Below, one piece after another: positions 8,638-16,338 of a stretch of DNA of 26,631 nucleotides. Each line of letters opens with the position of its first letter. The stretch's first letter is position 1. The translations under genes were made by a program, and so were the position numbers. The stretch is from an uncultured Bacteroides sp. (GTDB taxonomy: Bacteria; Bacteroidota; Bacteroidia; Bacteroidales; Bacteroidaceae): positions 1 to 26,631 of the forward strand of contig NZ_OY782852.1 in the NCBI RefSeq assembly GCF_963678425.1, written 5' to 3'. The notes beneath the pieces were generated by a model. The model saw only the letters and a program-made list of their open reading frames with translations, was not told the origin of the DNA and did no database searches.

Positions 8638-10350
8638 ATGAAAAAATATGTATTAAGTGTTGCGCTGGTATCAGCATTGCTGACAGCACAACAAGTCAGG
8701 GCGCAGTATCCTGCAGTGCCCGACAGCATTAAGAAAAGATCAGACGCAATGATGAAAGAAGCTGAAGAGCGTTCTGATGCCGCCTGGCAAAAGGCTTTGC
8801 CTGTTATTAATGAAGAAGCCAAACACGGAAGGCCTTACATTGATTGGGCTGCTCGCCCTACAGACATTCCGCAGGCTAAGATTCCTGCATTCCCAGGTGC
8901 AATGGGAGGTGGTGAATTCTCTTTCGGTGGTCGTGGCGGTAAAGTTATAACTGTTACCAGTCTGGCCGATAGCGGTCCGGGTACATTGCGTGAAGCTTGT
9001 GAAACAGGTGGTGCACGTATTGTGGTATTCAATGTTGCCGGTATTATCCATCTTAAGACTCCGCTGATTATCCGTGCTCCTTATATTACTATTGCTGGTC
9101 AGACAGCTCCGGGTGATGGTGTTTGTATTGCCGGTGAAACAGTTTGGGCAAATACTCACGATGTTGTGGTACGTCACATGCGTTTCCGTCGTGGAGCTAC
9201 TGATGTAGGTCGTCGTGATGATGGCTTTGGTGGTAATCCAATCGGAAACATTATGATTGACCACTGTTCATGTTCATGGGGACTTGATGAGAACATCTCA
9301 TTCTATCGCCACATGTTCGATCCGAAGAATGGTCGTCAGGAAGATAAACTTCCTACAGTAAACGTAACTATCCAGAACACAATCTCGGCTCAGGGACTTG
9401 ATACTTACAATCACGCCTTTGGTAGTACAATTGGTGGTGAGAACTGTTCTTTCATGAGAAACCTGTGGGCTAACAATACCGGTCGTAACCCGTCAATTGG
9501 CTGGAACGGTATCTTCAACTTTGCCAATAACGTTATTTATAACTGGGTGCACCGCACTGTTGACGGAGGCGACTATACTGCACTGTATAATATCATAAAC
9601 AACTATTATAAACCAGGACCGGCTACTCCGAAAGATGCTCTTGTTGGTCATCGTATCATTGAACCACAGTCGGCAGGACGCAGTAAGCTTGATCATGCCA
9701 GATTTGGAAGACTTTATGTAGTTGGAAATATCATGGAAGGATATGATCAGATTACTAAAGACAACTGGAATGGTGGTGTACAATTAAGAGATTTGAAGGG
9801 TGTTGAAATCAGCAAAGAAGATGCGGAAAAGAATTATTTCCCACAGATGAAGGTTGATGAACCTTTCACTATGCCTCAGTTCCCTATCATGCCAGCTCAG
9901 GAAGCTTACAACTATGTTCTTGATAATGCAGGAGCTAATTTCCCAAAAAGAGATATAGTTGACGAGCATATCATTAATCAGGTGCGTACAGGCGAAGTTT
10001 ATTATGATAAGAAAGCAGATTCTAAAACATACTATCAGTTTAAATATCGCCGACAAAAACCAGACTCCTACAAGCAAGGTATTATTACCGATATAAGTCA
10101 GGTTGGCGGTTATCCTCAATACAAAGGTAAACCTTACAAAGACAGTGATGGCGATGGTATGCCAGATGCATGGGAAATCAAGTACGGATTGAATCCTCAC
10201 GATGCTTCCGATGCTAACGGCGACTTGAGTGGTGACGGCTATACAAACATTGAAAAATACATCAATGGCATTGACCCAACTAAGAAAGTTGACTGGAAAG
10301 ATGCTAAAAACAACCACGATACATTGGTTGGCAAGAAGAGTCTTTTATAG
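8638..10350 (+). CDS. Secreted pectate lyase (polysaccharide lyase family 1)
   Basis: A 570-aa exported enzyme that should cleave polygalacturonate by beta-elimination. A signal peptide ends near A22 (QVRAQ). The PL1 parallel beta-helix begins at FPGAMGGG (85-92) and GKVITVTSLADSGPGTLREA. It shows the family pattern of an IDH motif (I207-D208-H209, followed by CSCSWGLDE) and a GRNP segment (R283), which matches the catalytic Arg-x-Pro region. The length and MGGGEFSFGGRGG-type start resemble Bacteroides PL1 subfamily 2 enzymes. The C-terminus carries Asp-rich calcium-type loops (DSDGDGMPDAWE from 502, DANGDLSGDG from about 525) of the thrombospondin-3 or dockerin-like kind. There is no T9SS tail and no lipobox. 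No SusC/SusD pair lies nearby, so this is a lone pectinase gene. Confidence 0.92.
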   Translation: MKKYVLSVALVSALLTAQQVRAQYPAVPDSIKKRSDAMMKEAEERSDAAWQKALPVINEEAKHGRPYIDWAARPTDIPQAKIPAFPGAMGGGEFSFGGRGGKVITVTSLADSGPGTLREACETGGARIVVFNVAGIIHLKTPLIIRAPYITIAGQTAPGDGVCIAGETVWANTHDVVVRHMRFRRGATDVGRRDDGFGGNPIGNIMIDHCSCSWGLDENISFYRHMFDPKNGRQEDKLPTVNVTIQNTISAQGLDTYNHAFGSTIGGENCSFMRNLWANNTGRNPSIGWNGIFNFANNVIYNWVHRTVDGGDYTALYNIINNYYKPGPATPKDALVGHRIIEPQSAGRSKLDHARFGRLYVVGNIMEGYDQITKDNWNGGVQLRDLKGVEISKEDAEKNYFPQMKVDEPFTMPQFPIMPAQEAYNYVLDNAGANFPKRDIVDEHIINQVRTGEVYYDKKADSKTYYQFKYRRQKPDSYKQGIITDISQVGGYPQYKGKPYKDSDGDGMPDAWEIKYGLNPHDASDANGDLSGDGYTNIEKYINGIDPTKKVDWKDAKNNHDTLVGKKSLL

Positions 10351-10389
10351 GAAAAACTCGGGCTTGCTGGCAAGCTTTTGAGTATAAGT

Positions 10390-10428
10390 AAAAAATGAGC
10401 GTCCAACTTGGTTGGGCGCTCATTTTTT
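10390..10428. terminator. Bidirectional terminator between convergent genes
   Basis: An 18-bp stem with a single G-U wobble (10390-10407 and 10411-10428) and a three-base loop has A and T tracts at both ends. It can stop the pectate lyase transcript on the plus strand and the TPR-gene transcript (stop at 10462) on the minus strand. A smaller hairpin CTTGC-TG-GCAAG precedes it at 10367-10378. Confidence 0.9.
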
Positions 10429-10461
10429 GTTTCCATTTTCTCAATGTTATGGATGGTCTCT

Positions 10462-11529
10462 TTAGTTAGTAGCGAATTTAAATGATTTTGACCATTCAAG
10501 AAATTTTTCTACTTCTTCTTTGTTTGATTCTAACCACTTAGAAACATTCGGATCAGTTGAAGATGCAAAAGCTACATACGAAAAAGCCTCAACTAACTTT
10601 TTGTCTTTCATCTCAATAAAATATGGAACATAGTAATCCCAAAAAAATCCATGATTATCTTTCTTTGATTCTTTTAATGACGAACAAACGGTATTAAATT
10701 TTCTAATAAATTGTTCTACTTCTGACTTATTATTATTCTTTTCATCAAAATCCATTGCGGTTTCCATAGATAATATCATGTCTGTAACCGAAAAATTGTT
10801 CTCTTTTTGTTTTCCTTTAGCCGATGCGTCACTAAGCATATTGCTATTAATATTAATGTTAATAGATTTGTTTCCGGTTTTTTCAACATTTGCTTTCATT
10901 ATAGATCTTACACTTTCAAGATTTTGTTTTGCCCTGTCACTTTCAGAATCGAGAGATAAAAATCTGCAATAAGCCAATAATGCAGGAATTCTTCTATCGC
11001 TTATCTTTGAAATCCTGGCAATTGCATTATGAGAATTGGCGTGTATTGGATTAAGCTTAGCTGACATTTGGAAACAGAATAATGCATCATCATATTTTTT
11101 CACGCTCCCTAGTGTTATTCCTTTATTGAAATGGAGCAGATAGAAGTTTGGAAATTGTTTTATTCCTTCATCATATACTTCGATTGATCTATCCGTTTTA
11201 TTTAAGCCATCTAAAGCATTCCCGTATGTTACATAAACATTTTTTAGTCCTTCTTCTTCTGGATGAGTTTCAATTGCTTTTTCACAACATTTAATACATT
11301 CTTCGTTTTTTTGGGATGTTAATAAACTGAATGCTTTTTCTGTCAATGCAAGAAAATTGTCTTTGTCCAGTATCAGAGCTTTATCGTATCTAAAAATGGC
11401 ACCATCATAATCTCCTTTGTCGTGGTAGGCAATTCCTTCGTCAACTAGCTTTTCAGCATCTACTTTATTTTGTCCAAATGAGATGTTATACATTAGAGTA
11501 AACATCAGAATTAAAATTGTTTTCTTCAT
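10462..11529 (-). CDS. Secreted tetratricopeptide-repeat protein of unknown function
   Basis: The best start is the ATG at 11529, giving 355 aa with a clear signal peptide (MKKTILILMFTLMYNISFGQ, cleavage near G19). The frame runs on upstream to 11652, but those 41 residues would bury the signal. About five TPR units follow (around 25-58, 59-93, 97-128, 131-164 and 165-198), with typical patterns such as GDYDGAIFRYDKAL and KKYDDALFCFQMSAKLNP. Residues 215-355 are a charged, mostly helical region that I do not recognise. TPRs bind peptides or partner proteins; the location would be periplasmic. It is last in the minus-strand accessory block and ends at the bidirectional terminator. No promoter with a good -7 box was found. 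Confidence 0.8.
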   Translation of the reverse strand: MKKTILILMFTLMYNISFGQNKVDAEKLVDEGIAYHDKGDYDGAIFRYDKALILDKDNFLALTEKAFSLLTSQKNEECIKCCEKAIETHPEEEGLKNVYVTYGNALDGLNKTDRSIEVYDEGIKQFPNFYLLHFNKGITLGSVKKYDDALFCFQMSAKLNPIHANSHNAIARISKISDRRIPALLAYCRFLSLDSESDRAKQNLESVRSIMKANVEKTGNKSINININSNMLSDASAKGKQKENNFSVTDMILSMETAMDFDEKNNNKSEVEQFIRKFNTVCSSLKESKKDNHGFFWDYYVPYFIEMKDKKLVEAFSYVAFASSTDPNVSKWLESNKEEVEKFLEWSKSFKFATN

Positions 11530-11690
11530 GGTATTATTTTTTAGTTTTGATGAATTTAACTGCAATTTGACGCTTATCATAAGTGCTGTATACAAGTTTA
11601 AAACTTCTTTATAACCAAATATTATTTTTAAAGAGCCGAAATTATTGTGCAAACTTTCATTTATCTTTTGTTTTCTATGTAACGTGTCTT

Positions 11691-12248
11691 TTAAATTGCT
11701 TTGTCAATTAGTGGTGTTTCGTTGTCTAATACCTCAAATATCTGAATCCTCACGTTATAGTTCTTTGAGAACTCCTGAAATTTAGGCTCTTTATTTATTT
11801 GCTGATAATCATTCAGTACGGCATCAAAACACTCATTTGCTTTCTCGTTTATATCCCCTGATTTGTCGAACCAAAACAACTTGTTTCTTACAACTAAAGT
11901 TTCATTATTTATATTGTTAATGATTAGATTGTCATATTTCCAAACCTTACCCGCCTTTAGTGTTTTAATTCCGTCTAAAATGTCAGCAATGTCTCTATTC
12001 AGATACTTCTTGTCGAGCTGATTAAAGTTTAATATGCCAATTGGAATTCCGCCAATACCAAAAACAATAATTTTGACTATTAAATCAGAAATATGCATAT
12101 TTGCTACCTTAAAGTCGCTATTCCATAAGAACAATGAAATAGCCATAAAAAGTCCCCAATAAACCGTACCATGGAGAAATATATACAGCCACTTTTTCTT
12201 TCTCTGTTCTTCCCATTTCTTATAAAACTTTTCTTCTCTGGTGGTCAT
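11691..12248 (-). CDS. Small membrane protein of unknown function
   Basis: A 185-aa protein not recognised from family motifs. It starts with a very charged stretch (residues 1-19), then has two hydrophobic helices (about 20-42 and 54-75) joined by a short loop. Residues 76-185 are soluble and charged, with a basic and asparagine-rich part (KYDNLIINNINNETLVVRNK). The arrangement suggests an inner-membrane hairpin with a cytoplasmic C-terminal domain. It lies downstream of one of the palindromic elements (12300-12426) and about 160 bp before the start of the TPR gene on the same strand. Base composition is AT-rich like the rest of this block. Confidence 0.6.
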   Translation of the reverse strand: MTTREEKFYKKWEEQRKKKWLYIFLHGTVYWGLFMAISLFLWNSDFKVANMHISDLIVKIIVFGIGGIPIGILNFNQLDKKYLNRDIADILDGIKTLKAGKVWKYDNLIINNINNETLVVRNKLFWFDKSGDINEKANECFDAVLNDYQQINKEPKFQEFSKNYNVRIQIFEVLDNETPLIDKAI

Positions 12249-12299
12249 GTTATTTCTTTGTTATAATTTGCTGTTTTTTTTTTTGTTGTTACTAGTCCT

Positions 12300-12426
12300 T
12301 AATAACTGAGGATATGAACTTTGGCGGTTTGCGGGAACATTCGCTATCGTGAAAAGACTAAGTGAATGCAGGAACAAAACCTGCTAAAAAGCACATTGAT
12401 CGCCAACTGCCCATAAACGTCTATTA
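12300..12426 (-). repeat. Cassette-type imperfect palindrome, element 1
   Basis: An imperfect inverted repeat of about 127 bp. On the minus strand it opens TAATAGACG...TTGGCG and closes with a related inverse, CGCCAAAGTTCATATCCTCAG followed by TTATTA. It begins about 10 bp after the stop of the S17-fusion gene (12437). Its core is related to element 2 (13687-13825) in the same orientation: both share ATGTGC, then TTTAG.AGG, TTACTTAGT or TCACTTAGT, a TTC.AC segment, and CCTCAG near the end. Similar structured repeats sit between genes in other Bacteroidetes (recalled, not searched). Confidence 0.65.
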
Positions 12427-12436
12427 TGCAACGGAT

Positions 12437-13009
12437 TTATTTTGCTTTTACAATTGTTTCGACTAATCTCCATCTTTTATTCTTACTCAGTGGTCTTGTT
12501 TCCATTATTCTAACAATATCCCCTTCATTAGACATATTTGTCTCGTCATGTACATAGTACTTTGTTATTTTGTTAGTAAATTTTTTATAAATATGATGTT
12601 TGATTTTTCGATTATTAACAACAATGATCGTTTTATTCATTTTATTGCTAACGACAATACCTATTCGTTCTTTACGAAAGTTTCTTTGATTCAGATCTTC
12701 ATTGTCATCTTCGATTCTGTTTGCAGCTATTATATTAATAGCTCGAGGTAAATTTTCTAATGAAAAGATAGAATTCCATTTAAAAGCTAAATCAATAATA
12801 AATTCATATTGTTCATGACATAATTCTTTGGCACCAATACTTGACTTTATTATTAATTTTAGCTCCGCTGCTTGAATAATCATATTATTGATAGTATCTT
12901 TATTTCTATCTTTTATAAATTGTTGATAAGCAATAGTCAATTTCTCGTCAATACCTTTATATTCTTTAAAAGCTCTCATTACATCTTTTGCTTTAAATAG
13001 TTCATGCAA
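12437..13009 (-). CDS. Unknown helical domain fused to a complete ribosomal protein S17 domain
   Basis: A 190-aa protein. Residues 109-190 are a near-intact bacterial S17: RNFRKERIGIVVSNKMNKT, HIYKKF, HDETN, GDIVRIMETRPLSKNKRW and RLVETIVKAK follow the Bacteroides RpsQ pattern. S17 is an OB-fold 16S rRNA-binding protein of the 30S subunit, normally about 85 aa and encoded in the S10 operon. Here it follows about 108 residues of predicted helix with no recognised family. Departures include KHH for the usual KHP and MSNEGD for the usual C.IGD. No internal stop or start splits the fusion. The ATG at 13009 overlaps the upstream gene by 31 bp; a second ATG at 12979 sits in TAATG, sharing one base with that gene's stop, and may be the coupled start (180 aa). 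The canonical rpsQ is not in the window. The function is unknown. Confidence 0.85.
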   Translation of the reverse strand: MHELFKAKDVMRAFKEYKGIDEKLTIAYQQFIKDRNKDTINNMIIQAAELKLIIKSSIGAKELCHEQYEFIIDLAFKWNSIFSLENLPRAINIIAANRIEDDNEDLNQRNFRKERIGIVVSNKMNKTIIVVNNRKIKHHIYKKFTNKITKYYVHDETNMSNEGDIVRIMETRPLSKNKRWRLVETIVKAK

Positions 13010-13650
13010 AAATGATATATATCCAAATAATTCATCAATGCTATATCTGTATCATTAATCATACTACTAAAGTTTGCTGAGACTAAACGCTTACTACTTA
13101 ATAAGCATTTTACATCTAAATCATCTAAATCATCTTTGTCTTGCATTAGTTTTAGATTGTCGAAAAAGTCGCAATATTGACTATGCAGTTTTACAATATT
13201 TTGTTGACTAGTTATAATTTTTTCAACAGAAGTTGCTAAAGTTTCATCTTCTGACTTTAAAAATTGGAAACTGTCATTTTCTGATAAGTCTATTTTAGTA
13301 TAAATATGATTCATTTCAACAATAAGACTGTTTTTTAATATTTCTGTTGCGCTTGTAAAAATAGGTTGATTAATTATCATAGATAAATCAAATCGGTTGA
13401 CATCTGTCAATCTTTTGTATTTTGGCGCTTCTCTAGGGTTGATTAAGAAATTATCCAGCTGAGAAAAACCGTAATATAGATTGTGGTAGGTTGAATGAAC
13501 TTTTTTCAAATGCCTTGACTTTTCAGAAAGGCAAATTAAAAATATTATCATTTGATCTTCTTCTCTTTTAAAATTTTTACCCTGGACTTTATCAAATAAT
13601 TTCATCGAAAAATCCAAAATGGTTGCTATTGCTGCAATCGTTTCAATCAT
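12979..13650 (-). CDS. Unknown helical protein, partner of the S17 fusion
   Basis: A 223-aa protein not recognised. It begins with a hydrophobic or amphipathic segment (MIETIAAIATILDFSMKLFD, residues 1-20) that could be a membrane-touching helix or an oligomerisation helix. The remainder is mainly helical and charged, with an acidic patch DKDDLDDLDVK near residue 175. No catalytic motif is visible. Its stop codon TAA overlaps the ATG of the downstream S17-fusion gene, so the two are almost certainly translated together. Together they fill the space between the two palindromic elements (12300-12426 and 13687-13825). No promoter box was found ahead of it. Confidence 0.65.
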   Translation of the reverse strand: MIETIAAIATILDFSMKLFDKVQGKNFKREEDQMIIFLICLSEKSRHLKKVHSTYHNLYYGFSQLDNFLINPREAPKYKRLTDVNRFDLSMIINQPIFTSATEILKNSLIVEMNHIYTKIDLSENDSFQFLKSEDETLATSVEKIITSQQNIVKLHSQYCDFFDNLKLMQDKDDLDDLDVKCLLSSKRLVSANFSSMINDTDIALMNYLDIYHFCMNYLKQKM

Positions 13651-13686
13651 ACTTTATAGTTTAATGGTTTGTTTTATTTTCAATCT

Positions 13687-13825
13687 GTTACCTAATGGCT
13701 GAGGCTTTGGATTTGACAATTTGAGGAAGTATTCACTGTTGTGGAACTACTAAGTAAAGTGGGAGTAAATCCTTCTAAACGCGCACATCGGCATACATAT
13801 TTCACATTCGTGTATTAGTGGTAAG
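13687..13825 (-). repeat. Cassette-type imperfect palindrome, element 2
   Basis: An imperfect palindrome of about 139 bp, whose outer arms read CTTACCACTAATACACG on the minus strand and, at the other end, CCTCAGCCATTAGGTAACAG. It begins two to three bases after the stop of the HEPN-like gene (13828). The core is related to element 1 in the same orientation, including CGATGTGC, TTTAGAAGG, ACTTAGTAGTTC and GCCTCAG. Each element therefore directly follows the 3' end of a gene, as attC sites do in integron cassettes, although standard attC core sites could not be confirmed. Confidence 0.65.
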
Positions 13826-13827
13826 TA

Positions 13828-14565
13828 CTATATTTTTTTTAGCTCTTCATTCATTGATTCAAAAAAGCAAAGTACAAATTCAGAGTATTTATTTATTGCA
13901 GTATCTATTGAATCAGCTAAAAGTTCTATTTTTTCTTTCTTTTGTTGAGAAAACCAGTCAAGTAAGATGCTATCCATCTGAATTAGTTCGTTGTTGATGA
14001 TTTTTGAGTTGATTGATTCTATCTTTTCGCTTTCATAGCCTCCAGAATGAATGATAATGTTTCTTTCTTTTTTAAGCTGGCTTAAATATTTCTCAAAGCT
14101 TTTTAGAATAAGAGCACTTTTTCTGCTTTTACTTTTAGAGAATTTATTAAAGTTTGTGGGATTACATTTTGTCTTTTTTAGACCAAGATTGTATACTTCA
14201 TTTCCAAGACCTGCTAATAAATCTAATAATGAAATTGTTGTTGTTACAAACGTCTCATAATGATATTGGTAATATTCTATTTCTGTTATATTGTTTTCTA
14301 TACAGTAATCTAAAGCTGTTTCTGAACTAATTAATTTTTTACATAATTCTATCTTTTTAAAATGATCTGAAACTATTTGATAACGACGGAATATTATTTT
14401 TAATTTTTTCTCACTCGAATTGGCTCCATATTCTTCAAATGGAACACTTGGTCTAGTTTCTGGAGTGGTATAAAGGCCAAGGTGGTCACTATATATTTTT
14501 ATTGTTCTTTTTAGCAAAGTTTTTACAAACTCTGAACTTTCAATTCTGTCTTCAAATGTTACCAT
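13828..14565 (-). CDS. HEPN-like protein of unknown function
   Basis: A 245-aa, largely helical protein. Residues 160-175 contain KKERNIIIHSGG: R168 and H173 form the R-x4-H pattern of HEPN nucleases and scaffolds, preceded by a Lys-rich helix. The upstream part (YYQYHYETFVTTTISLLDLL, residues 98-117) could be the first HEPN helix. The fold resembles uncharacterised HEPN families from mixed bacteria. HEPN proteins are often RNases in toxin-antitoxin or defence systems, but many are non-catalytic, so an RNase call is only possible. It is directly followed by element 2 and then by the S17-fusion unit. No MNT antitoxin-like nucleotidyltransferase lies beside it. Confidence 0.6.
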   Translation of the reverse strand: MVTFEDRIESSEFVKTLLKRTIKIYSDHLGLYTTPETRPSVPFEEYGANSSEKKLKIIFRRYQIVSDHFKKIELCKKLISSETALDYCIENNITEIEYYQYHYETFVTTTISLLDLLAGLGNEVYNLGLKKTKCNPTNFNKFSKSKSRKSALILKSFEKYLSQLKKERNIIIHSGGYESEKIESINSKIINNELIQMDSILLDWFSQQKKEKIELLADSIDTAINKYSEFVLCFFESMNEELKKI

Positions 14566-15072
14566 AGTCCTCTTTTTTATTTTTTTTGCATTACCGTCAA
14601 TATCATGTTGTGAAGACCTAATTGATTATCCTCCTAACTTTATGTTACTAACATTGTCTTTGTACGATAGTAATAAAATACGATGTACTGTCCAGCAATT
14701 AATTCTTTTGTTAAATAATCCATCCAAAAATAGTAGTATTTTTTGAATTAGCAGTATAAGTTATTTAATTAATTTTTAATTTATCTGATAGCTACTGAAT
14801 TTAGTCTGTTATATGTATATAAATGAGGACTATTTTAGCTGTTTTAAAAACAAATATGCTTTTAAAATAAGCAGATATATTCTCATGTATATTAACTAAA
14901 GATAGAATTATGTTTTAACATAAAACCAGCTACTCTTACTAATATATCACAGCATATATTCAAAATTCATTGAATATTTGATTGTATAAAGTCTATAACT
15001 AGAAATGGTAAAATACGCAAAAACAAAATAGGCGCATTAATGTATTTGCTTTCATTTAATATAATATAGTTG
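14566..15072. other. AT-rich gene-free stretch
   Basis: No coding frame, RNA gene or strong hairpin was found. A TATTTTTG on the minus strand (14725-14732) fits the -7 consensus and could serve the HEPN-like gene 160 bp away, but has no clear -33 partner. It marks the edge between the accessory block and the more conserved genes to the right. Confidence 0.4.
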
Positions 15073-15080
15073 TACCTTTG
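15073..15080 (+). promoter_or_regulatory. -7 promoter box for the DMT transporter
   Basis: TACCTTTG matches the Bacteroides -7 consensus and ends 18 bp before the ATG at 15099. TTTG at 15045-15048 is a possible -33 element with a slightly long spacer of 24 bp. Confidence 0.6.
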
Positions 15081-15098
15081 TGGCCAAAATAGACGAAG

Positions 15099-16031
15099 AT
15101 GCAATATTTTGGCGAAATACTCTCTCTAGGTGTGGCTATTTCCTGGACTGCTACTGCTCTTTTTGCAGAAGTGGCTTGTAAGCGGATCGGTTCTTTGCAG
15201 CTGAATTTAATCCGAATGTTTCTTTCCTTGTTTTTTCTGGGCGTAACTTTGTGGTGCTTTACCGGTGCTCCTTATCCTTTATATGCTGATTCAAAGACCT
15301 GGTTCTGGTTATCACTTTCGGGTTTTGTGGGTTATGTGCTGGGAGATTATTGCTTGTTCAACTCTTACGTGCTTATTGGTTCCCGTTTCGGACAGTTGTT
15401 TATGACACTTGCTCCTCCGGCTGCTGCCATATCTGGCTGGATGATATTGGGTGAGAAGCTTTCTTTGCATGCATGGATAGGGATGATGGTTACTTTGTGT
15501 GGTATTGGAATGTCGGTTCTCAGCAAAGGAACTTCACATAAACTGGGATTGAAATTACCTTTAAAAGGTGTTCTTTTGGGAATAGGGGCAGGAATAGGGC
15601 AGGGTGTAGGACTTGTGCTTAGTAAGGTGGGGATGAACTATTATAAAATGTCAGTTCCTGCAACAGATATAAACCATTTTATGACTCTGCTGCCGTTTGC
15701 TTCAACTTATATTCGTGCTATAACCGGTATGCTGGGATACTTTGTTATGATGTGGCTCCGGAAGGAATTATATACAATGCCTATCGCGTTTCGTAATGGC
15801 AAAGGGATGAACGCAGCTTTGTGGGCTACCATGTTTGGTCCGTTTATTGGGGTATCTGTATCTTTGATGGCTGTTCAGTATACCGAAGCGGGTATTGCAT
15901 CTACGTTAATGGCACTTACACCAATCTTTATACTATGGCCTTCACATCTTATCTTTAAACAGAAGGTCACAATAAGAGAAGTTATCGGAGCCATAATAAG
16001 TGTACTGGGTGTATCGCTGTTCTTTATTTAA
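15099..16031 (+). CDS. DMT-superfamily transporter (two EamA domains)
   Basis: A 310-aa inner-membrane protein with about ten hydrophobic helices arranged as two EamA repeats. The first runs from MQYFGEILSLGVAISWTATALFAE to about 140, including LGDYCLFNSYVLIGSRFGQL and the PPAAAISGWMILGEKL segment. The second runs from about 155 to the end and includes TEAGIASTLMALTPIFILWPS before the last helix. Such exporters move amino acids, nucleosides or other small metabolites; the substrate cannot be read from sequence. It is the only gene on its transcript and is convergent with the operon ending at 16339. Confidence 0.88.
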   Translation: MQYFGEILSLGVAISWTATALFAEVACKRIGSLQLNLIRMFLSLFFLGVTLWCFTGAPYPLYADSKTWFWLSLSGFVGYVLGDYCLFNSYVLIGSRFGQLFMTLAPPAAAISGWMILGEKLSLHAWIGMMVTLCGIGMSVLSKGTSHKLGLKLPLKGVLLGIGAGIGQGVGLVLSKVGMNYYKMSVPATDINHFMTLLPFASTYIRAITGMLGYFVMMWLRKELYTMPIAFRNGKGMNAALWATMFGPFIGVSVSLMAVQYTEAGIASTLMALTPIFILWPSHLIFKQKVTIREVIGAIISVLGVSLFFI

Positions 16032-16338
16032 GATTGAAATATTCTCTTTTACCTGTTTATAGGGGCTAAATGTATGTTTTTAGTTATATAAATCACTGGT
16101 AATTAGGTGTGAAACACTTTTTAACTCGCTTAATCCCTTTTTCGAGAAAAGATATATAGACGTTTTCTGACAATACGTTTTACTTTTTGAACTAATTGCT
16201 TGATTATAAGCCGCGGAAAAATTATATCTACCCCCTATAATAACAGAATATAGCATCAATTTTTCCGCAGCTCAGAAGTTACCTTTCCGGCTTACTTTTT
16301 CTTTTCGATATACTGGTTCCTTAAATAAATGATAAAAA
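16032..16338. other. Intergenic stretch between convergent genes
   Basis: The only clear structure in these 307 bp is the long inverted repeat at 16210-16271. No classical terminator with a T tract was found for either converging transcript. Confidence 0.5.
16210..16271. repeat. Inverted repeat with 14-bp arms
   Basis: Arms GCCGCGGAAAAATT (16210-16223) and AATTTTTCCGCAGC (16258-16271) pair with one mismatch across a 34-base loop. The arms are GC-rich outside and AT-rich inside, without a T tract after the stem. It could be a poor bidirectional terminator, a small mobile-repeat remnant or a structured RNA element. Confidence 0.6.

Noticed and set aside
8740..9264. 174-aa open frame on the strand opposite the pectate lyase gene
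   Set aside because: Thr/Asn/Ser-rich composition and full overlap with a clear PL1 enzyme show that it is a shadow frame.
9784..10317. 177-aa open frame opposite the 3' half of the pectate lyase gene
   Set aside because: Hydrophobic low-sense composition, no family pattern, fully inside the enzyme gene.
11530..11652. Upstream extension of the TPR gene
   Set aside because: The signal peptide begins at the ATG at 11529; an export signal would not sit 41 residues inside.
12300..12426. Palindromic element as a CRISPR repeat or tRNA
   Set aside because: Only two diverged copies are present, spaced by genes rather than short spacers, and there is no cloverleaf pattern.
16224..16257. Loop of the inverted repeat as a terminator
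   Set aside because: The loop is too long and there is no T tract after the stem on either strand.
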